A DNA stretch of 64,000 bases, from positions 17,683 to 81,682 of the forward strand of contig ONGA01000006.1 in NCBI GenBank assembly GCA_900317285.1, written 5' to 3'. Position 1 is the first letter of the stretch. The number at the start of each line of letters is the position of its first letter. Source of the DNA: an uncultured Bacteroidales bacterium (lineage in GTDB: Bacteria; Bacteroidota; Bacteroidia; Bacteroidales; P3). This document shows, one piece after another, positions 49,101-60,600 of the stretch. The translations under genes were made by a program, and so were the position numbers. The notes below the pieces were generated by a model that was not told where the DNA came from, made no database searches, and saw only the letters and a list, made by a program, of their open reading frames with translations.

Positions 49101-50470
49101 TGTTCTACAGCCAGTATGCCCCTTATGGCGACTACGGCAACAACCCCAACGGCACGTGGATAAATTATGATGGTACTTGGCAGACCATGACCTCCATGGG
49201 ATATGATGATTTGTCGTGGTTGATGAAGTGCGTCACCTCCGCCACGCAGCCCGAGGTGGGACCCCCTTCGGCGGCGATTGTCGGCGAGAGCATTGTCGCT
49301 GTCGGCACCCCCGTCACCTATGCCGCCATTGCTACCGCCAGTGCCACTGTCACATGGAGTATCCCCGGTGCCACTCCCGCCACAGCTACGGGCAATGCCC
49401 TTACCGTCACCTTCCCCACAGAAGGTATCTACACCCTCACCGCCACCGCCACCAATGAAAATGGCAGCGCCAGTGCCAGCACAAGTGTACTGGCGGTCAA
49501 CTGCGGCGTTGCCGTCAGCTCCTACCCCTATACGAATACCGTCAACCAGTCGTCAGACGACGCCAGGAACATGTTCTGCTGGAGCACTGTCGACAATGAC
49601 GGGGACGGCCTCGGATGGGAACTGTATCAGGAATCGGGATGGGCGGTCTCCGACTCCTGGAAGAGCAACATGGGAGCCCTTAACCCTGACAACTGGCTGA
49701 TAACACAGGAATTCCAGCTGCAGACGAACCATAGCTACACCCTCACCTGGAACGAGAGTGCCGGCAGTCCAGGCTACTATGCCGAGCACTACGGCGTCTA
49801 TATCTCCACCAACGGCAGCAGTCCGCAGGACTTCACCCTTTTGCAAGACTATACCCTCACTTCGGCAGCCAGCACCGGGCGCACCCTCGACCTCAGTGCC
49901 TACGCTGGAAATACCGTGCGTCTCGCTTTCCGCCACTGGCAGAGTCCTGATGTGATGAACCTGAGACTGGGCAACTTCCAGATTACCGAGACCGAGAATC
50001 CTGTCCAGCAGTACACCCTCACTGTGACGAGTGCCAATCCCGACATGGGCACCGTGACTGGCAGCGGTACCTACGACGAAGGCACCGAGGTGCAGCTGCG
50101 TGCCAGCAGCAACCCCGGCTACCATTTCGTCAGCTGGAACGACCAGGTGACCGACTCGGTGCGCACCGTCACTGTGACTGGCGACGCCACCTACACCGCC
50201 TCGTTCGCCCCGAACGTGGGCATCGACGATATCGACCTCTCCACTATCGAACTCTACCCCAATCCTGCCAGCAGCACCGTTACCCTCACGGGTCTCCCGG
50301 CTACTGCCAAAGTGACGCTGGTGGACATGAACGGTAGGAAAAACCGGGAGTGGACCGTAAAGGAAGGAAAAGAAACCTTTGATGTCAGCACTCTGGCACC
50401 GGGCGCCTATTTCCTCCGCATCGTCACCGACCGCACTTCCGCGGTACGTAAACTGATAGTTAAACACTAA
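46175..50470 (+). CDS. Secreted C10-family cysteine protease with adhesin modules and type IX sorting tail
   Basis: The 1431-residue protein has a signal peptide (1-21), an inhibitory prodomain (about 22-150) and a streptopain/interpain-type peptidase domain. The catalytic cysteine is C188 in VVTGCVATATAQVMKYW and the histidine H345 in GSGSGGHSFVLDGY, followed by FNINWGWSG. Downstream are InlB-B-repeat-like segments (about 425-480, 805-870 and 1285-1345), cleaved-adhesin/jelly-roll modules (about 640-790 and 1110-1280) and a PKD-like domain (about 1035-1110). The last 80 residues (IELYPNPASSTVTLTG, then GAYFLRIVTD) are a type IX C-terminal signal. The architecture matches secreted proteases such as periodontain/PrtT and gingipain-like adhesins. 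Confidence 0.93.
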   Translation: MKKVLFLLAFVLLLGSMAEARPVDAATARRVADTYMRAMGMQKPAQLADVTAETPFTEFYVFAAPEGGFVLVSGDDCAVPVLGWSLTSRFDAKGMPEHVRVWLEGYEQEIRFQKRKEAQAGNQLMERSFEVAEQWRRLMSGEMPLTTISTSVSPLLSTTWDQYPIYNNLCPYSEEEEYTGNHRVVTGCVATATAQVMKYWNYPTTGYGSHSYYHENVNVEFGMQSADFGATTYQWDSMPTALTSASSEGEINAVATLMYHLGVADEMDYDLAVNGGSGATNYNIFGDVSRHASSQTSLMKYFKYRPDMVAYGRDDYDDEEYTAYLRAELDQSRPILYSGSGSGGHSFVLDGYNTQNQFNINWGWSGSYDGYFTMGALTPGGGGAGSSSDHQYSYFNVALVGIRPNADWTTADSATTVNVSWTGDGDHWVDGTGTYNFGDTVNVEALADYGYRFAGWSDGSRTNPRQMIATGGTYSFTANFVPMQGDTVGYCGKNCRYASRYNVSSDQNRWGIRLFPSDLPADRDLTAAQLYVFEPGTYTLTVYTGTDSPTTLASSSASTYIGEEDVRQWHTFELITPVELDTTQTVWITFTCPDADYPATATTWSGRYDGFGFGDDMTFYGNRVSFMIRGILAEHNEMPVDGNCIVRMFPYEQDFDDVPTCWVVNDLNDDDTHWSWNTSSGIGYDGSGCIFMNTQNGANDLIRTPVIVTPGNYTVSWKAKSFWGEDYPESYLVVKVDAGGNVDSLFFEAIGSDDFVDRVASFSVSEGDTVRIGFWAFTESGSYLLIDNVVIAQSGETPPATYTLTVESADPTMGTVSGSGTFLPGATAMLTATPYGGFRFLHWQDGNNDNPRMVTVDGDTTYTAYFELIPVGDTVYYGGPEEYLNSMSVDHGSRSFYWGMMIPASALTGRNYVNSVMFYNHSNITYTLYIYQGGSEAPETLVHFQPYTPANDDFGWKSVQMDAVVPIDQTQNLWVMFYSQYAPYGDYGNNPNGTWINYDGTWQTMTSMGYDDLSWLMKCVTSATQPEVGPPSAAIVGESIVAVGTPVTYAAIATASATVTWSIPGATPATATGNALTVTFPTEGIYTLTATATNENGSASASTSVLAVNCGVAVSSYPYTNTVNQSSDDARNMFCWSTVDNDGDGLGWELYQESGWAVSDSWKSNMGALNPDNWLITQEFQLQTNHSYTLTWNESAGSPGYYAEHYGVYISTNGSSPQDFTLLQDYTLTSAASTGRTLDLSAYAGNTVRLAFRHWQSPDVMNLRLGNFQITETENPVQQYTLTVTSANPDMGTVTGSGTYDEGTEVQLRASSNPGYHFVSWNDQVTDSVRTVTVTGDATYTASFAPNVGIDDIDLSTIELYPNPASSTVTLTGLPATAKVTLVDMNGRKNREWTVKEGKETFDVSTLAPGAYFLRIVTDRTSAVRKLIVKH

Positions 50471-50493
50471 CGCAACAAAAAAAACATCCATCC

Positions 50494-52053
50494 ATGCGTT
50501 ATGAACTTGATTTCCTTGTTGTAGGCTCCGGCATTGCCGGCCTCTCCTTCGCCCTCAAAGTGGCGCCCTACGGCAAGGTGTGTATCCTCACCAAGGGCGA
50601 CGCTGCCGAAGGCTCCACTCGCTACGCCCAGGGAGGTATCGCCGCTGTGATGTACGACAGCGACTCTTTCGACAAGCACATCCACGACACCCTCGTGGCG
50701 GGCGACGGCATCTGCGACCGTGAGGTGGTGGAAATGACCATCCGCGAAGCCCCCGACCGCATCCGCGAGCTGGTGCAGTATGGCGTCAATTTTGACCGCG
50801 AAGGCGGCAAGTTCGACCTCCACCGCGAGGGCGGCCACAGCGAGTTCCGCATCCTCCACCACAAGGACAACACCGGCGAGGAAATAGAACGCGGGCTCCT
50901 CGAAGCGGCACGTGCACATCCCAATATTGAGATAAAGGAACGCCAGTTCGCCATCGACATCATCACCCAGCACCACCTCGGGCAGCGTGTCACCAAGCAC
51001 ACCCCCGACATCGAGTGTTACGGTGTCTATGCCCTCGACTGCGACACCAACCGCATCGACACCTATCTTTCCAAGGTAACGCTCCTTGCCACTGGCGGCA
51101 TGGGCAATGTCTACTCCACCACCACCACCCCAGTCATCTCCACTGGCGACGGTGTGGCAATGGTGCACCGCGCACGTGGCGTACTCAGCGACCTGGAATT
51201 CATGCAGTTCCATCCAACTAGTCTGTATAATCCCGCCGAAAAGCCCGCTTTCCTCATTACCGAGGCAATGCGTGGTGCTGGCGCCATACTTAAGGACCGT
51301 GATGGTAAGGAATTCATGCAGAAATACGACTCGCGCCTAAGCCTTGCGCCGCGCGATATCGTGGCCCGAGCCATCGACAACGAGATGAAACTCAGCGGCA
51401 AGGACTATCTCTACCTCGACGCCCGCGGCATCGGGCGCAAGCACCTCATTGAGGGCTTCCCCACCATCTACGCCAAGTGTCTCTCCATCGGCATCGACAT
51501 CACGCGCGACATGATACCCATTCGCCCGGCAGCCCACTACCAGTGCGGCGGCATCAAGGTCGACCGCAATGGCGAGAGTTCCATCCGCCACCTCTATGCT
51601 GCTGGTGAGTGCAGCTGCACTGGTCTCCATGGCGGCAACCGTCTGGCATCCAATTCCCTCCTCGAAGCTGTGGTCTATGCCCACAACGCAGCGCAGAGTG
51701 CCATTGCGCTAGTGGAAAGCGGAAAGTGGAAAGTGAAAAGCGAGGTACCTGACTGGAACGCCGAGGGTATGGTCCTCAACGAGGAGATGGTCCTCATCAC
51801 ACAGACCAAGAAAGAGCTTCAGGAAATCATGTCGAACTATGTCGGCATCGTGCGCAGCGACCTGCGTCTGCAGCGTGCCTTCGACCGCCTCAACCTCATC
51901 TTCCGCGAGACCGAAGACCTCTACAACCGCAGCGTCCTCACCGAGCCTCTCTCCGAGCTCCGCAACCTCATCGCCTGCGCTTACCTCATCATCAAAATGG
52001 CCCGTGCACGACGTCAGAATGTGGGGCTCCACTACAGTCTCGACCTGCTGTGA
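50494..52053 (+). CDS. nadB: L-aspartate oxidase
   Basis: The 519-residue flavoenzyme oxidises L-aspartate to iminoaspartate, the first step of NAD synthesis. The FAD site FLVVGSGIAGLSFALKVA is at the start, STRYAQGGIAAV near residue 41, the substrate region HREGGHSEFRILHH near 110, the catalytic arginine segment ARAIDNEM near 290, and AAGECSCTGLHGGNRLASNS near 370. A short low-complexity insertion, encoded by 51711-51744, adds VESGKWKVKSEV near residue 410, between the FAD domain and the C-terminal helices. nadA and nadC are not adjacent. Confidence 0.96.
   Translation: MRYELDFLVVGSGIAGLSFALKVAPYGKVCILTKGDAAEGSTRYAQGGIAAVMYDSDSFDKHIHDTLVAGDGICDREVVEMTIREAPDRIRELVQYGVNFDREGGKFDLHREGGHSEFRILHHKDNTGEEIERGLLEAARAHPNIEIKERQFAIDIITQHHLGQRVTKHTPDIECYGVYALDCDTNRIDTYLSKVTLLATGGMGNVYSTTTTPVISTGDGVAMVHRARGVLSDLEFMQFHPTSLYNPAEKPAFLITEAMRGAGAILKDRDGKEFMQKYDSRLSLAPRDIVARAIDNEMKLSGKDYLYLDARGIGRKHLIEGFPTIYAKCLSIGIDITRDMIPIRPAAHYQCGGIKVDRNGESSIRHLYAAGECSCTGLHGGNRLASNSLLEAVVYAHNAAQSAIALVESGKWKVKSEVPDWNAEGMVLNEEMVLITQTKKELQEIMSNYVGIVRSDLRLQRAFDRLNLIFRETEDLYNRSVLTEPLSELRNLIACAYLIIKMARARRQNVGLHYSLDLL
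51711..51744 (+). repeat. In-frame GGAAAGTG word repeat in nadB
   Basis: AGTGGAAAGCGGAAAGTGG, then AAAGTGAAAAGCG: four imperfect copies of an 8-nt word, inserted in frame at a domain boundary. Confidence 0.72.
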
Positions 52054-52102
52054 AAAAGGAGAAAAAGTTTAGTTTTTTAACATTTGTTTGAAAAAAAACA
52101 CT

Positions 52103-52110
52103 TATCTTTG
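52103..52110 (+). promoter_or_regulatory. -7 box of the ATP synthase operon
   Basis: TATCTTTG, 49 nt before the atpE ATG. A TTTG lies 16 nt upstream, closer than the ideal 19-20. Confidence 0.6.
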
Positions 52111-52144
52111 CACCCGAAAATAAAGTGAACTTATTGTTTAATAA

Positions 52145-52417
<273 letters not shown>

Positions 52418-52440
52418 GGCACAGCCTGCTTAAAACCCAT

Positions 52441-52465
52441 GGGCCGGCGATTGGCCGGCCCTTTT
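52441..52465 (+). terminator. Hairpin between atpE and atpF
   Basis: An 8-bp GC-rich stem (GGGCCGGC, loop GATTG, GCCGGCCC) followed by TTTT. Inside the operon it probably ends or stabilises part of the transcripts, raising atpE relative to downstream genes, as ring stoichiometry requires. Confidence 0.75.
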
Positions 52466-52478
52466 AAAACGACCTATC

Positions 52479-52979
52479 ATGAACAATCCCCTGATAAATC
52501 CCGGTCTCGGCACCTTCGTCTGGATGCTCGTTGCTTTTGGCATCCTCGCCTTCATCCTCATGAAATGGGGTTGGCCGGCACTCCTCCAGGCACTTCACAG
52601 CCGCGAGGAAGCCATCACCAAGTCCCTCAACGAGGCCGCCTTGGCCCGTGAGGAAATGAAAGGACTTGTAGCCCACAACGAGGAACTCCTCCGCCAGGCC
52701 AAGATGGAACGCGACGAAATGCTGCGCAACGCACGCCTCACCAGCGAGAAAATCGTTGAGGACGCCCGCAACGCCGCCACCCTCGAGGCCAACCGAATCG
52801 TCGACAATGCACGCGAGAGCATCAACTACGAGAAACTCAAGGCTATGCATGAGCTCAAGAACCAAATTGCCAACCTCAGCATCGAGATTGCCGAGAAACT
52901 CATCCGCGCCGAACTCTCCGACAAGCCCAAGGCTGACGCCCTCATCCAGAAAGAACTCGAAATGATGGAGCTCAAGTAA
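52479..52979 (+). CDS. atpF: ATP synthase Fo subunit b
   Basis: The 166-residue peripheral-stalk subunit has one N-terminal membrane helix (TFVWMLVAFGILAFILMKWG) and then a long charged helix (EAALAREEMKGLVAHNEELL onward) that dimerises and reaches to F1. Length is normal. The stop is 1 nt before atpH. Confidence 0.94.
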   Translation: MNNPLINPGLGTFVWMLVAFGILAFILMKWGWPALLQALHSREEAITKSLNEAALAREEMKGLVAHNEELLRQAKMERDEMLRNARLTSEKIVEDARNAATLEANRIVDNARESINYEKLKAMHELKNQIANLSIEIAEKLIRAELSDKPKADALIQKELEMMELK

Positions 52980-52980
52980 T

Positions 52981-53538
52981 ATGAACGACTATCGTATCAA
53001 CAACCACTACGCCAAGGCGTTGCTTCTCCTCTCCATCGACATGGATGTGGTCGACCGCGTCGCCGACGATATGCGTCTCGTCAGTGCCGTCTGCGCCGAG
53101 AATCGCGAGCTCGTTGTTGTCTTCGCCAACCCCGTCGTGCCTCTCGACAGGAAGCTCGCCATCGTCAATGACCTCTTCGCCTCCCGCGTCACCGACGCCA
53201 CCCTGGCGTTCCTTCTCTTCGTCACCCGCAAGAAACGCTCCATCAACCTCCGCGGCATTGCCGACGCCTATATCACCATGTTCCGCGACTACCGCGGCAT
53301 AGTCTTCAGCGACCTCGTCACCCATCAGCCCATCGACGACGTCGCCCGCCGCATGGTCACCGAGATGGTGGCGGAATATACAGGCAAGACCGTCGAACTC
53401 CACGACCGCACCGATTCCAAGATGCTCGGTTGCTTCAAGCTCGAGTTCGACAACAAGATGTACGACGCCCGCATCCGCACCAAGATACGTCGCCTGCGCA
53501 ACCAGTTCGCTCGCAACGATTACGAAAGCAAATTGTAA
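52981..53538 (+). CDS. atpH: ATP synthase F1 subunit delta
   Basis: The 185-residue subunit links the b stalk to the top of F1. The N-terminal six-helix domain begins [20 protein letters not shown] and the C-terminal part has [20 protein letters not shown], equivalent to the conserved 'G-x-x-x-x-x-D-x-x-I-D-x-S' region but divergent (YDARIRT). Position in the operon makes the call secure. Confidence 0.92.
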   Translation: MNDYRINNHYAKALLLLSIDMDVVDRVADDMRLVSAVCAENRELVVVFANPVVPLDRKLAIVNDLFASRVTDATLAFLLFVTRKKRSINLRGIADAYITMFRDYRGIVFSDLVTHQPIDDVARRMVTEMVAEYTGKTVELHDRTDSKMLGCFKLEFDNKMYDARIRTKIRRLRNQFARNDYESKL

Positions 53539-53543
53539 CAAGT

Positions 53544-55121
<1,578 letters not shown>

Positions 55122-55131
55122 GTTTAAGTTG

Positions 55132-55181
55132 TTAGTTTAAGTTGTTAGTTGTCGCATATTCGCCGCAAGAACTTAAACTAA
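55132..55181 (+). repeat. Inverted word repeat between atpA and atpG
   Basis: TTAGTTTAAGTT (55132-55143) is the exact reverse complement of 55170-55181; the loop is 26 nt. The arms are part of tandem GTTTAAGTTGTTA and AAACTAAAA words that fill the 84-bp gap. Confidence 0.75.
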
Positions 55182-55205
55182 AAGCTGAAAACTAAAACTA
55201 TTACT

Positions 55206-56084
55206 ATGGCAAATCTAAAAGAAGTACGCACGCGCATCTCCTCCGTGAGCTCCACGCAGCAGATTACCTCCGCCATGAAGATGGTCTCTGCTGCCAAGTT
55301 CCGCCGTGCCCAGAACGCCATCGTCGGCATGCGCCCCTACGCCTCGCAGCTCAACGAGATTATCGCCGATATCGACACCGGCGACGGCATCCAGTCGCCC
55401 TACCATACCGTCCGCCCCCTCGGCACTGTCCTCCTCCTCGTTGTCACTTCCAACAAGGGTCTCTGTGGAGCCTTCAACAGCAACGTCCTCAAGCAGGCGC
55501 AACTGCGTATCGACCACTACCGTTCGCTCTCCGGCGTCACCCTCCGCGTCATCGCCGTCGGCAAGAAAGCTTCCGAGCAACTCGCCCGGCAGAAAGGTCT
55601 CGACCTCATCTCGCGCGATGACCTCCTCGACAACCCCTCTTTCGACACCATTGCCGCACTCGCCGACAGCCTCATGGACGACTTCCTCGCCAAGCGCATC
55701 GACCATGTCGAGATAGTCTACAACCAGTTCAAGAACTCCCTCTCCCAGATTCTCACCACCGAGCAGTTCCTCCCGGTAGCCGCAAAGGAGCGTAAGGGCT
55801 CCAAGGACCATAAAAATACCACCAACGATTACATCTTCGAGCCCTCCAAGGAGGAAATCCTCCGCGAGATGGTGCCCCTCACCCTCCGTGCTACCCTCTA
55901 CCGCATCGTCCTCGACTCCCTCGCTTCCGAACATGGCGCACGCATGAACGCCATGCAGAAAGCCACCGACAACGCCACCGAGCTCCTCAAGGACCTCCGG
56001 CTTAACTACAACAAGGCCCGTCAGGCCGCCATCACCAACGAAATCATCGAGATTGTTTCAGGCTCCGAAGCCCTCAAAGGCTAA
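55206..56084 (+). CDS. atpG: ATP synthase F1 subunit gamma
   Basis: The 292-residue rotor shaft. The N-terminal helix (LKEVRTRISSVSSTQQITSA, then MKMVSAAKFRRAQ) and the C-terminal helix (MNAMQKATDNATELLKDLRL, then NYNKARQAAITNEIIEIVSG) form the coiled coil inside the alpha-beta ring. The central VTSNKGLCGAFNSNV motif is canonical. atpD and atpC, which would complete F1, are not in the window. Confidence 0.96.
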   Translation: MANLKEVRTRISSVSSTQQITSAMKMVSAAKFRRAQNAIVGMRPYASQLNEIIADIDTGDGIQSPYHTVRPLGTVLLLVVTSNKGLCGAFNSNVLKQAQLRIDHYRSLSGVTLRVIAVGKKASEQLARQKGLDLISRDDLLDNPSFDTIAALADSLMDDFLAKRIDHVEIVYNQFKNSLSQILTTEQFLPVAAKERKGSKDHKNTTNDYIFEPSKEEILREMVPLTLRATLYRIVLDSLASEHGARMNAMQKATDNATELLKDLRLNYNKARQAAITNEIIEIVSGSEALKG

Positions 56085-56093
56085 AAAATCAAC

Positions 56094-57368
56094 ATGAAGA
56101 AAACCTCCCTCCTCCCCGTCATCGTGATGATCCTGCTCTTCGGCATGATCTCTTTCGTCACCAACCTCGCCTCCCCCATGGGCGACATCCTCAAGAGCCA
56201 GTTCACCATCCCCAACTGGCAGGGCACCCTTGGCGTCTTCGCCAACTTCATCGCCTACGCCCTCATGGGCATCCCTGCGGGCAATCTCCTTCAGCGTCGC
56301 GGCTACAAGACCACCGCCCTCATCGCCGTCTCCGTTGGATTCCTCGGCGTCGGCATCCAGCTCCTCTCAGGACTCATGGGCAGTTTCGGCGTCTACCTCC
56401 TCGGCGCTCTCATTGCAGGCTTTTCCATGTGCCTACTCAACACCGTCGTCAACCCCATGCTCAACCGCCTCGGCGGAGGTGGCAACTGTGGCAACCAGCT
56501 CATCCAGTTCGGCGGCACCTTCAACTCCCTCTGCGGCACTGCCGTCATCGTCATCACGGGCCTCCTCATCCCCTCCATCGTCGATGCCCGCATCTCCGAC
56601 ACCTTCCCCCTCATGTATACTGCTATGGCGGTCTTCGCACTCGCCTTCCTCGTCATCCTCCTCACCGACATCCCCGAAAACTCCTCCGCAAACGACTCCT
56701 CTGTCGAGAAACTGCCCCTCCGCGGACTCCTCGCCTACCGCCATTTCCTCCTCGGCGCCATCGCCATCTTCATCTATGTCGGCGTCGAAGTGGGCACCCC
56801 CAATATCCTCAACAAATGGCTTCAGAACCCTGACCTCGACATCCTTTCCGACACCCTCAACGACGACGACATTGCCGCTTCCGTCACCGGCTTCTATTGG
56901 CTCCTCATGCTCGTCGGTCGCCTCATCGGAGGCGTCATCGGTGCTAAGGTTTCCCCGCGTCGCATGCTCGCTGTTGCTGCCTCGGCAGCCGTCGTGCTCG
57001 TCCTCCTCGCCATCTTCGTCCCCGCCTCCGTCTCCGTCCTCTTCCTCGGATTCAATGGCGCCCATGGCTTCGGCTTCAACCACATACCCCTCTCTGCCGC
57101 ACTCCTCGTCTGCGTGGGACTCTGCACCTCCGTCATGTGGGGCGGCATCTTCAACCTCGCCGTCGAGGGACTTGGCCGCTACACCGAGCGTGCTTCGGGA
57201 CTCTTCATGGCACTGGTCTGTGGTGGCGGCATCCTGCCGCTGCTCATGAATGGCGTCGTCGACATCTTCGGTCCTGCGGGCTACATGCCCTCCTACTGGA
57301 TTGTCGTCGCCGGCTTCGCCTACATCCTCTTCTACGCCCTCGTCGGCTCCCGCCGCCGCTCCGCCTGA
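56094..57368 (+). CDS. MFS transporter of the FHS (FucP-like) family
   Basis: The 424-residue protein has about 12 membrane helices. FANFIAYALMGIPAGNLLQR near residue 45 and a GAxLxGFxxCLLNTVVNPM stretch near 110 match fucose/glucose-galactose:H+ symporters of the FHS family. It follows atpG by 9 nt, so the two are probably co-transcribed, which would tie a sugar importer to ATP-synthase expression. The sugar is unknown. Confidence 0.85.
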   Translation: MKKTSLLPVIVMILLFGMISFVTNLASPMGDILKSQFTIPNWQGTLGVFANFIAYALMGIPAGNLLQRRGYKTTALIAVSVGFLGVGIQLLSGLMGSFGVYLLGALIAGFSMCLLNTVVNPMLNRLGGGGNCGNQLIQFGGTFNSLCGTAVIVITGLLIPSIVDARISDTFPLMYTAMAVFALAFLVILLTDIPENSSANDSSVEKLPLRGLLAYRHFLLGAIAIFIYVGVEVGTPNILNKWLQNPDLDILSDTLNDDDIAASVTGFYWLLMLVGRLIGGVIGAKVSPRRMLAVAASAAVVLVLLAIFVPASVSVLFLGFNGAHGFGFNHIPLSAALLVCVGLCTSVMWGGIFNLAVEGLGRYTERASGLFMALVCGGGILPLLMNGVVDIFGPAGYMPSYWIVVAGFAYILFYALVGSRRRSA

Positions 57369-57522
57369 GCTCTTATATTCCCCGCTCCGCGAAATCCATA
57401 AATCCAGAGATTAATCAGATTTATAGATTACAGCCCGCCAGGGCTGGGAGAATAATCCACAAGATTTACAGGATCTCTGCCGCGGCAGCGGCAAGGATTT
57501 TCTCCGTTTTTTTTTCATTTTT
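57369..57522. repeat. Non-coding gap with word repeats
   Basis: Imperfect AATCCATAAATCCAGAGATT and TTTATAGATTACAG words, then GCCCGCCAGGGC and TGCCGCGGCAGCGGCA palindromic words. No gene is seen here. The leader of the giant adhesin (57,554-57,661) is also without features. Confidence 0.55.
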
Positions 57523-57553
57523 TTTGACGAAAACAAAAAAAAGCGTATATTTG
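57523..57553 (+). promoter_or_regulatory. Promoter of the giant adhesin gene
   Basis: TTTG (57523-57526), a 19-nt spacer and TATATTTG (57546-57553): exact consensus. The leader to the ATG at 57662 is about 103 nt. Confidence 0.83.
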
Positions 57554-57661
57554 CACTTATACCCGTCCATAAGCATTCCGCGCAAGCGGCTGTGGATGCG
57601 TTGGTTATAAAAAAACAACACGTTAAATAAACAAAGTATTAATCATCAAAAACACAACACC

Positions 57662-60600
57662 ATGAAAAAGTTTTTACGAACTTTGGTGATCCTGACACTG
57701 ATGTGTGTCCCATGGGTCACTCAGGCACAGGACACCGTGACAATCGGTGACGGAACGTCTCAGTATTACCACCCATTTCCAGGCTGGTATGGCTGGCAGT
57801 ACGAGGTGTATCTTTACACTCCATCTGCCTCCGAGGCTTTGAATGAATCCAGCCTCATCTCCAGCATCGCGTTCAATGTGAGCTCTAACAACACTAGCTC
57901 TGGAGCCCAGATGACCATCTGGCTCAAGGATGTGGATGCCGACTACGCTTTGACCGCTTCCACCACTTTCAGTGATTTCACCACTGATGCCACCGAGGTC
58001 TATTCGAACACTAGTTTCACCTCAACCTCTGGTTGGAACTTCTTCGAGCTCTCTGAGCAATTCACCCATGAAGCTGGTAATGCCATTCTTGTCATTGTCC
58101 GCAGTGTTGGTTGCGCCACCAACGGCGGATGCTCCCGCCAGTGCTACTATACTACAGCTGCTGGCACTCACTGGAACAAACGTCAGGACTCCTCCGACCC
58201 CGGCACGACAGCGACTGGTACAATAGATGCTCAGCGTGTCAACATCCAGTTGGTCACCAGCGAGGCCTCTGGAGAAATCTCCTGCTACGCCGTGAAGAAT
58301 CTTCGTATTGATGATGCTCTGACCACTAGCGAGAGTATGACTCTCAATTGGAAGGACAACTCCAACAGCAGTGCTACCTACAGTGTCTATATGATTACTC
58401 CTACCGACACCATCCCTGTAAGCGACGTGGTTATTGACGACACTAGTGCCGTCATTTCCGGCCTGACCCCCAATACTGCTTACATCTTTGGTGTGAAGGC
58501 GGACTGCGATAGCTATGGCGAATCCAACATCCGTACCGTGAGCGGACGCACAGCATGTGTGGCTACTATTGTTGATGCAGAAAATCCTTTCACCGAAGGC
58601 TTTGAGGGTAATGTTTTTCCGCCGCTTTGCTGGACAACGGAGCATACTCAGGGTTCTGCTGCCACATTGTGGCAGAGTGGCACTACGGTCCACACGGGTG
58701 CCGGTTCAGCCAAGCTTCCCGACCAACAAGTTGGTAACAAGACCAATCTCGTCACTCCTTTGCTTACCCTTTCCGAGAACGAAGACTATCTGGTTACCTT
58801 CTGGATGTATCGCGTATCTAGCACCAAACCCAACGAGGGCGTCAAGGTGTGGGTGAATACCACTCCTGATACTGTGAATGGTACTCCGTTGATACATATC
58901 CGTCGTGGTTTTGCTATGGGAGAAATTACTGAGGCTGCGGAAGGTTGGTATCAGTATTATGCCAATATTCCCAGCACGATGACTGGCGATGTTTATGTGA
59001 TTTTCGAAGGTATTAGTGAATATGGCAATGCCAGCTTTATTGACGATATCACTGTGGAGAAACAGTGGACCTGCTTTCCCCTCACCAAAGTGCATGCTAT
59101 CGACAGCCTGGCTACTTCCAGCAGTATCACCATTAGCTGGATTGACCAGGACAATGAGGATGCTACCTATACCATCATCAATATGGCTGATTCCACTGAG
59201 TGGATGAGTGTGGTTTTTGAGGATACTTCTGCCGTAATCAGTGACCTCAATGCCAACACGTTCTACACCTTTGGTGTGGTGCCCGTCTGTAGCGAGGGCC
59301 AGGGCAATATCCGCTATGTCAGCGGCCGCACCGCCTGTGCCGACGCTGTCACGCTGCCTTGGAGCGAGACCTTCGAAGGCTATGCCAGCGGCAATGGCAA
59401 CCGTCCCCAGTGCTGGGAGGTTCTCTCGGAATATGTCTCCGGTAGCACTCGTTACCCCTATATCAGCGCTACAGCCCACAACAGCAGCCGCGGTTATTAT
59501 CTCTATAGCTCTGGCACAGCCAACAGCAATGTGGTGGTTACGCCTATGATTGCTGCCCCCGCCAACCAGCTGCATGTCACTTTCTGGGCCTCTGCCAGTT
59601 CTTCCGGTACCCTGACCTTCGGTATCCTGCCCGACACCGCCGACCAGAGCACCTTTATTCCCCTGATGACCATGAATGGCAACAGCTCGACCTGGAAGGA
59701 ATATGAGTTCTACACCGACACGGTGAGCTATACCGAAAATGCCCGCCTGGCCTTCATATGGGTCTCAAGGTCATCATCTGGTTATTCGTGCAACATTGAC
59801 GACCTCCGTGTGGAGCTCGCCAGCGACTGCCGCCGCCCGATGAACCCTGTGGTGACCTCCACCACTTATGAGGGCGCCACCCTCACCTGGGAAGACATCA
59901 GCAGTGCCGACCATATCTATGTGGTGCGTTGCGCCAAGAACAACAATGTCAACGATTCCACCATTATCGACCAGGATTTCGAGAATAATATCGCTACCCT
60001 GACGGGTCTGGAGAGCAACAAGACCTACTATGCCTGGGTGGCCACCGTCTGCGACGGGGACACCACCGACTGGCGCGCCTGCGGCTCCTTCACCACCAAG
60101 GAGGACTGCTATCTTGTGAGTTCCTACAGCGTGAGCGATATCACCACCACCTCGGTTGTTCTCCAGTGGAACTACAACACCGAGGAAGGCCGCGAGGCCA
60201 CCGGTGCCTACATCACCGTATCCGATGTTACCAACACTCCCGCCGACACCCTGGAGGGTTGGGACAGCACCTTCGTGGAGGGCAACTACCTCTTCCTGAC
60301 CGGCCTCACCGAGGGCCACAGCTACCGTGTGGACTTCCAGACCGCTTGCGGCACCTATGTCTCCACCTCTGGCTACGGCAACTTCCAGACTGCCGTGTGT
60401 GGTGAAATCAAGGGTAATACTACCTCTACTTATGCCCCGTTCAACGGCAGCTACAACTATGGATATAGCCAGAACCTCTACACTGCCCGTGAGCTGCAAG
60501 TCCAGGGTCAAATCAACGGTATAGCCTTCCGCACCACTTCGGCTCCGACTAGCTATCCCACTCGTTCCATCAAGGTCTATATGGCCAACACCGCCAAGAG

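Noticed and set aside
53430-53543. Longer N-terminus for atpA
   Set aside because: It would lie inside atpH and reads as Arg/Gln/Pro-rich noise; MSDIKP is the normal start.
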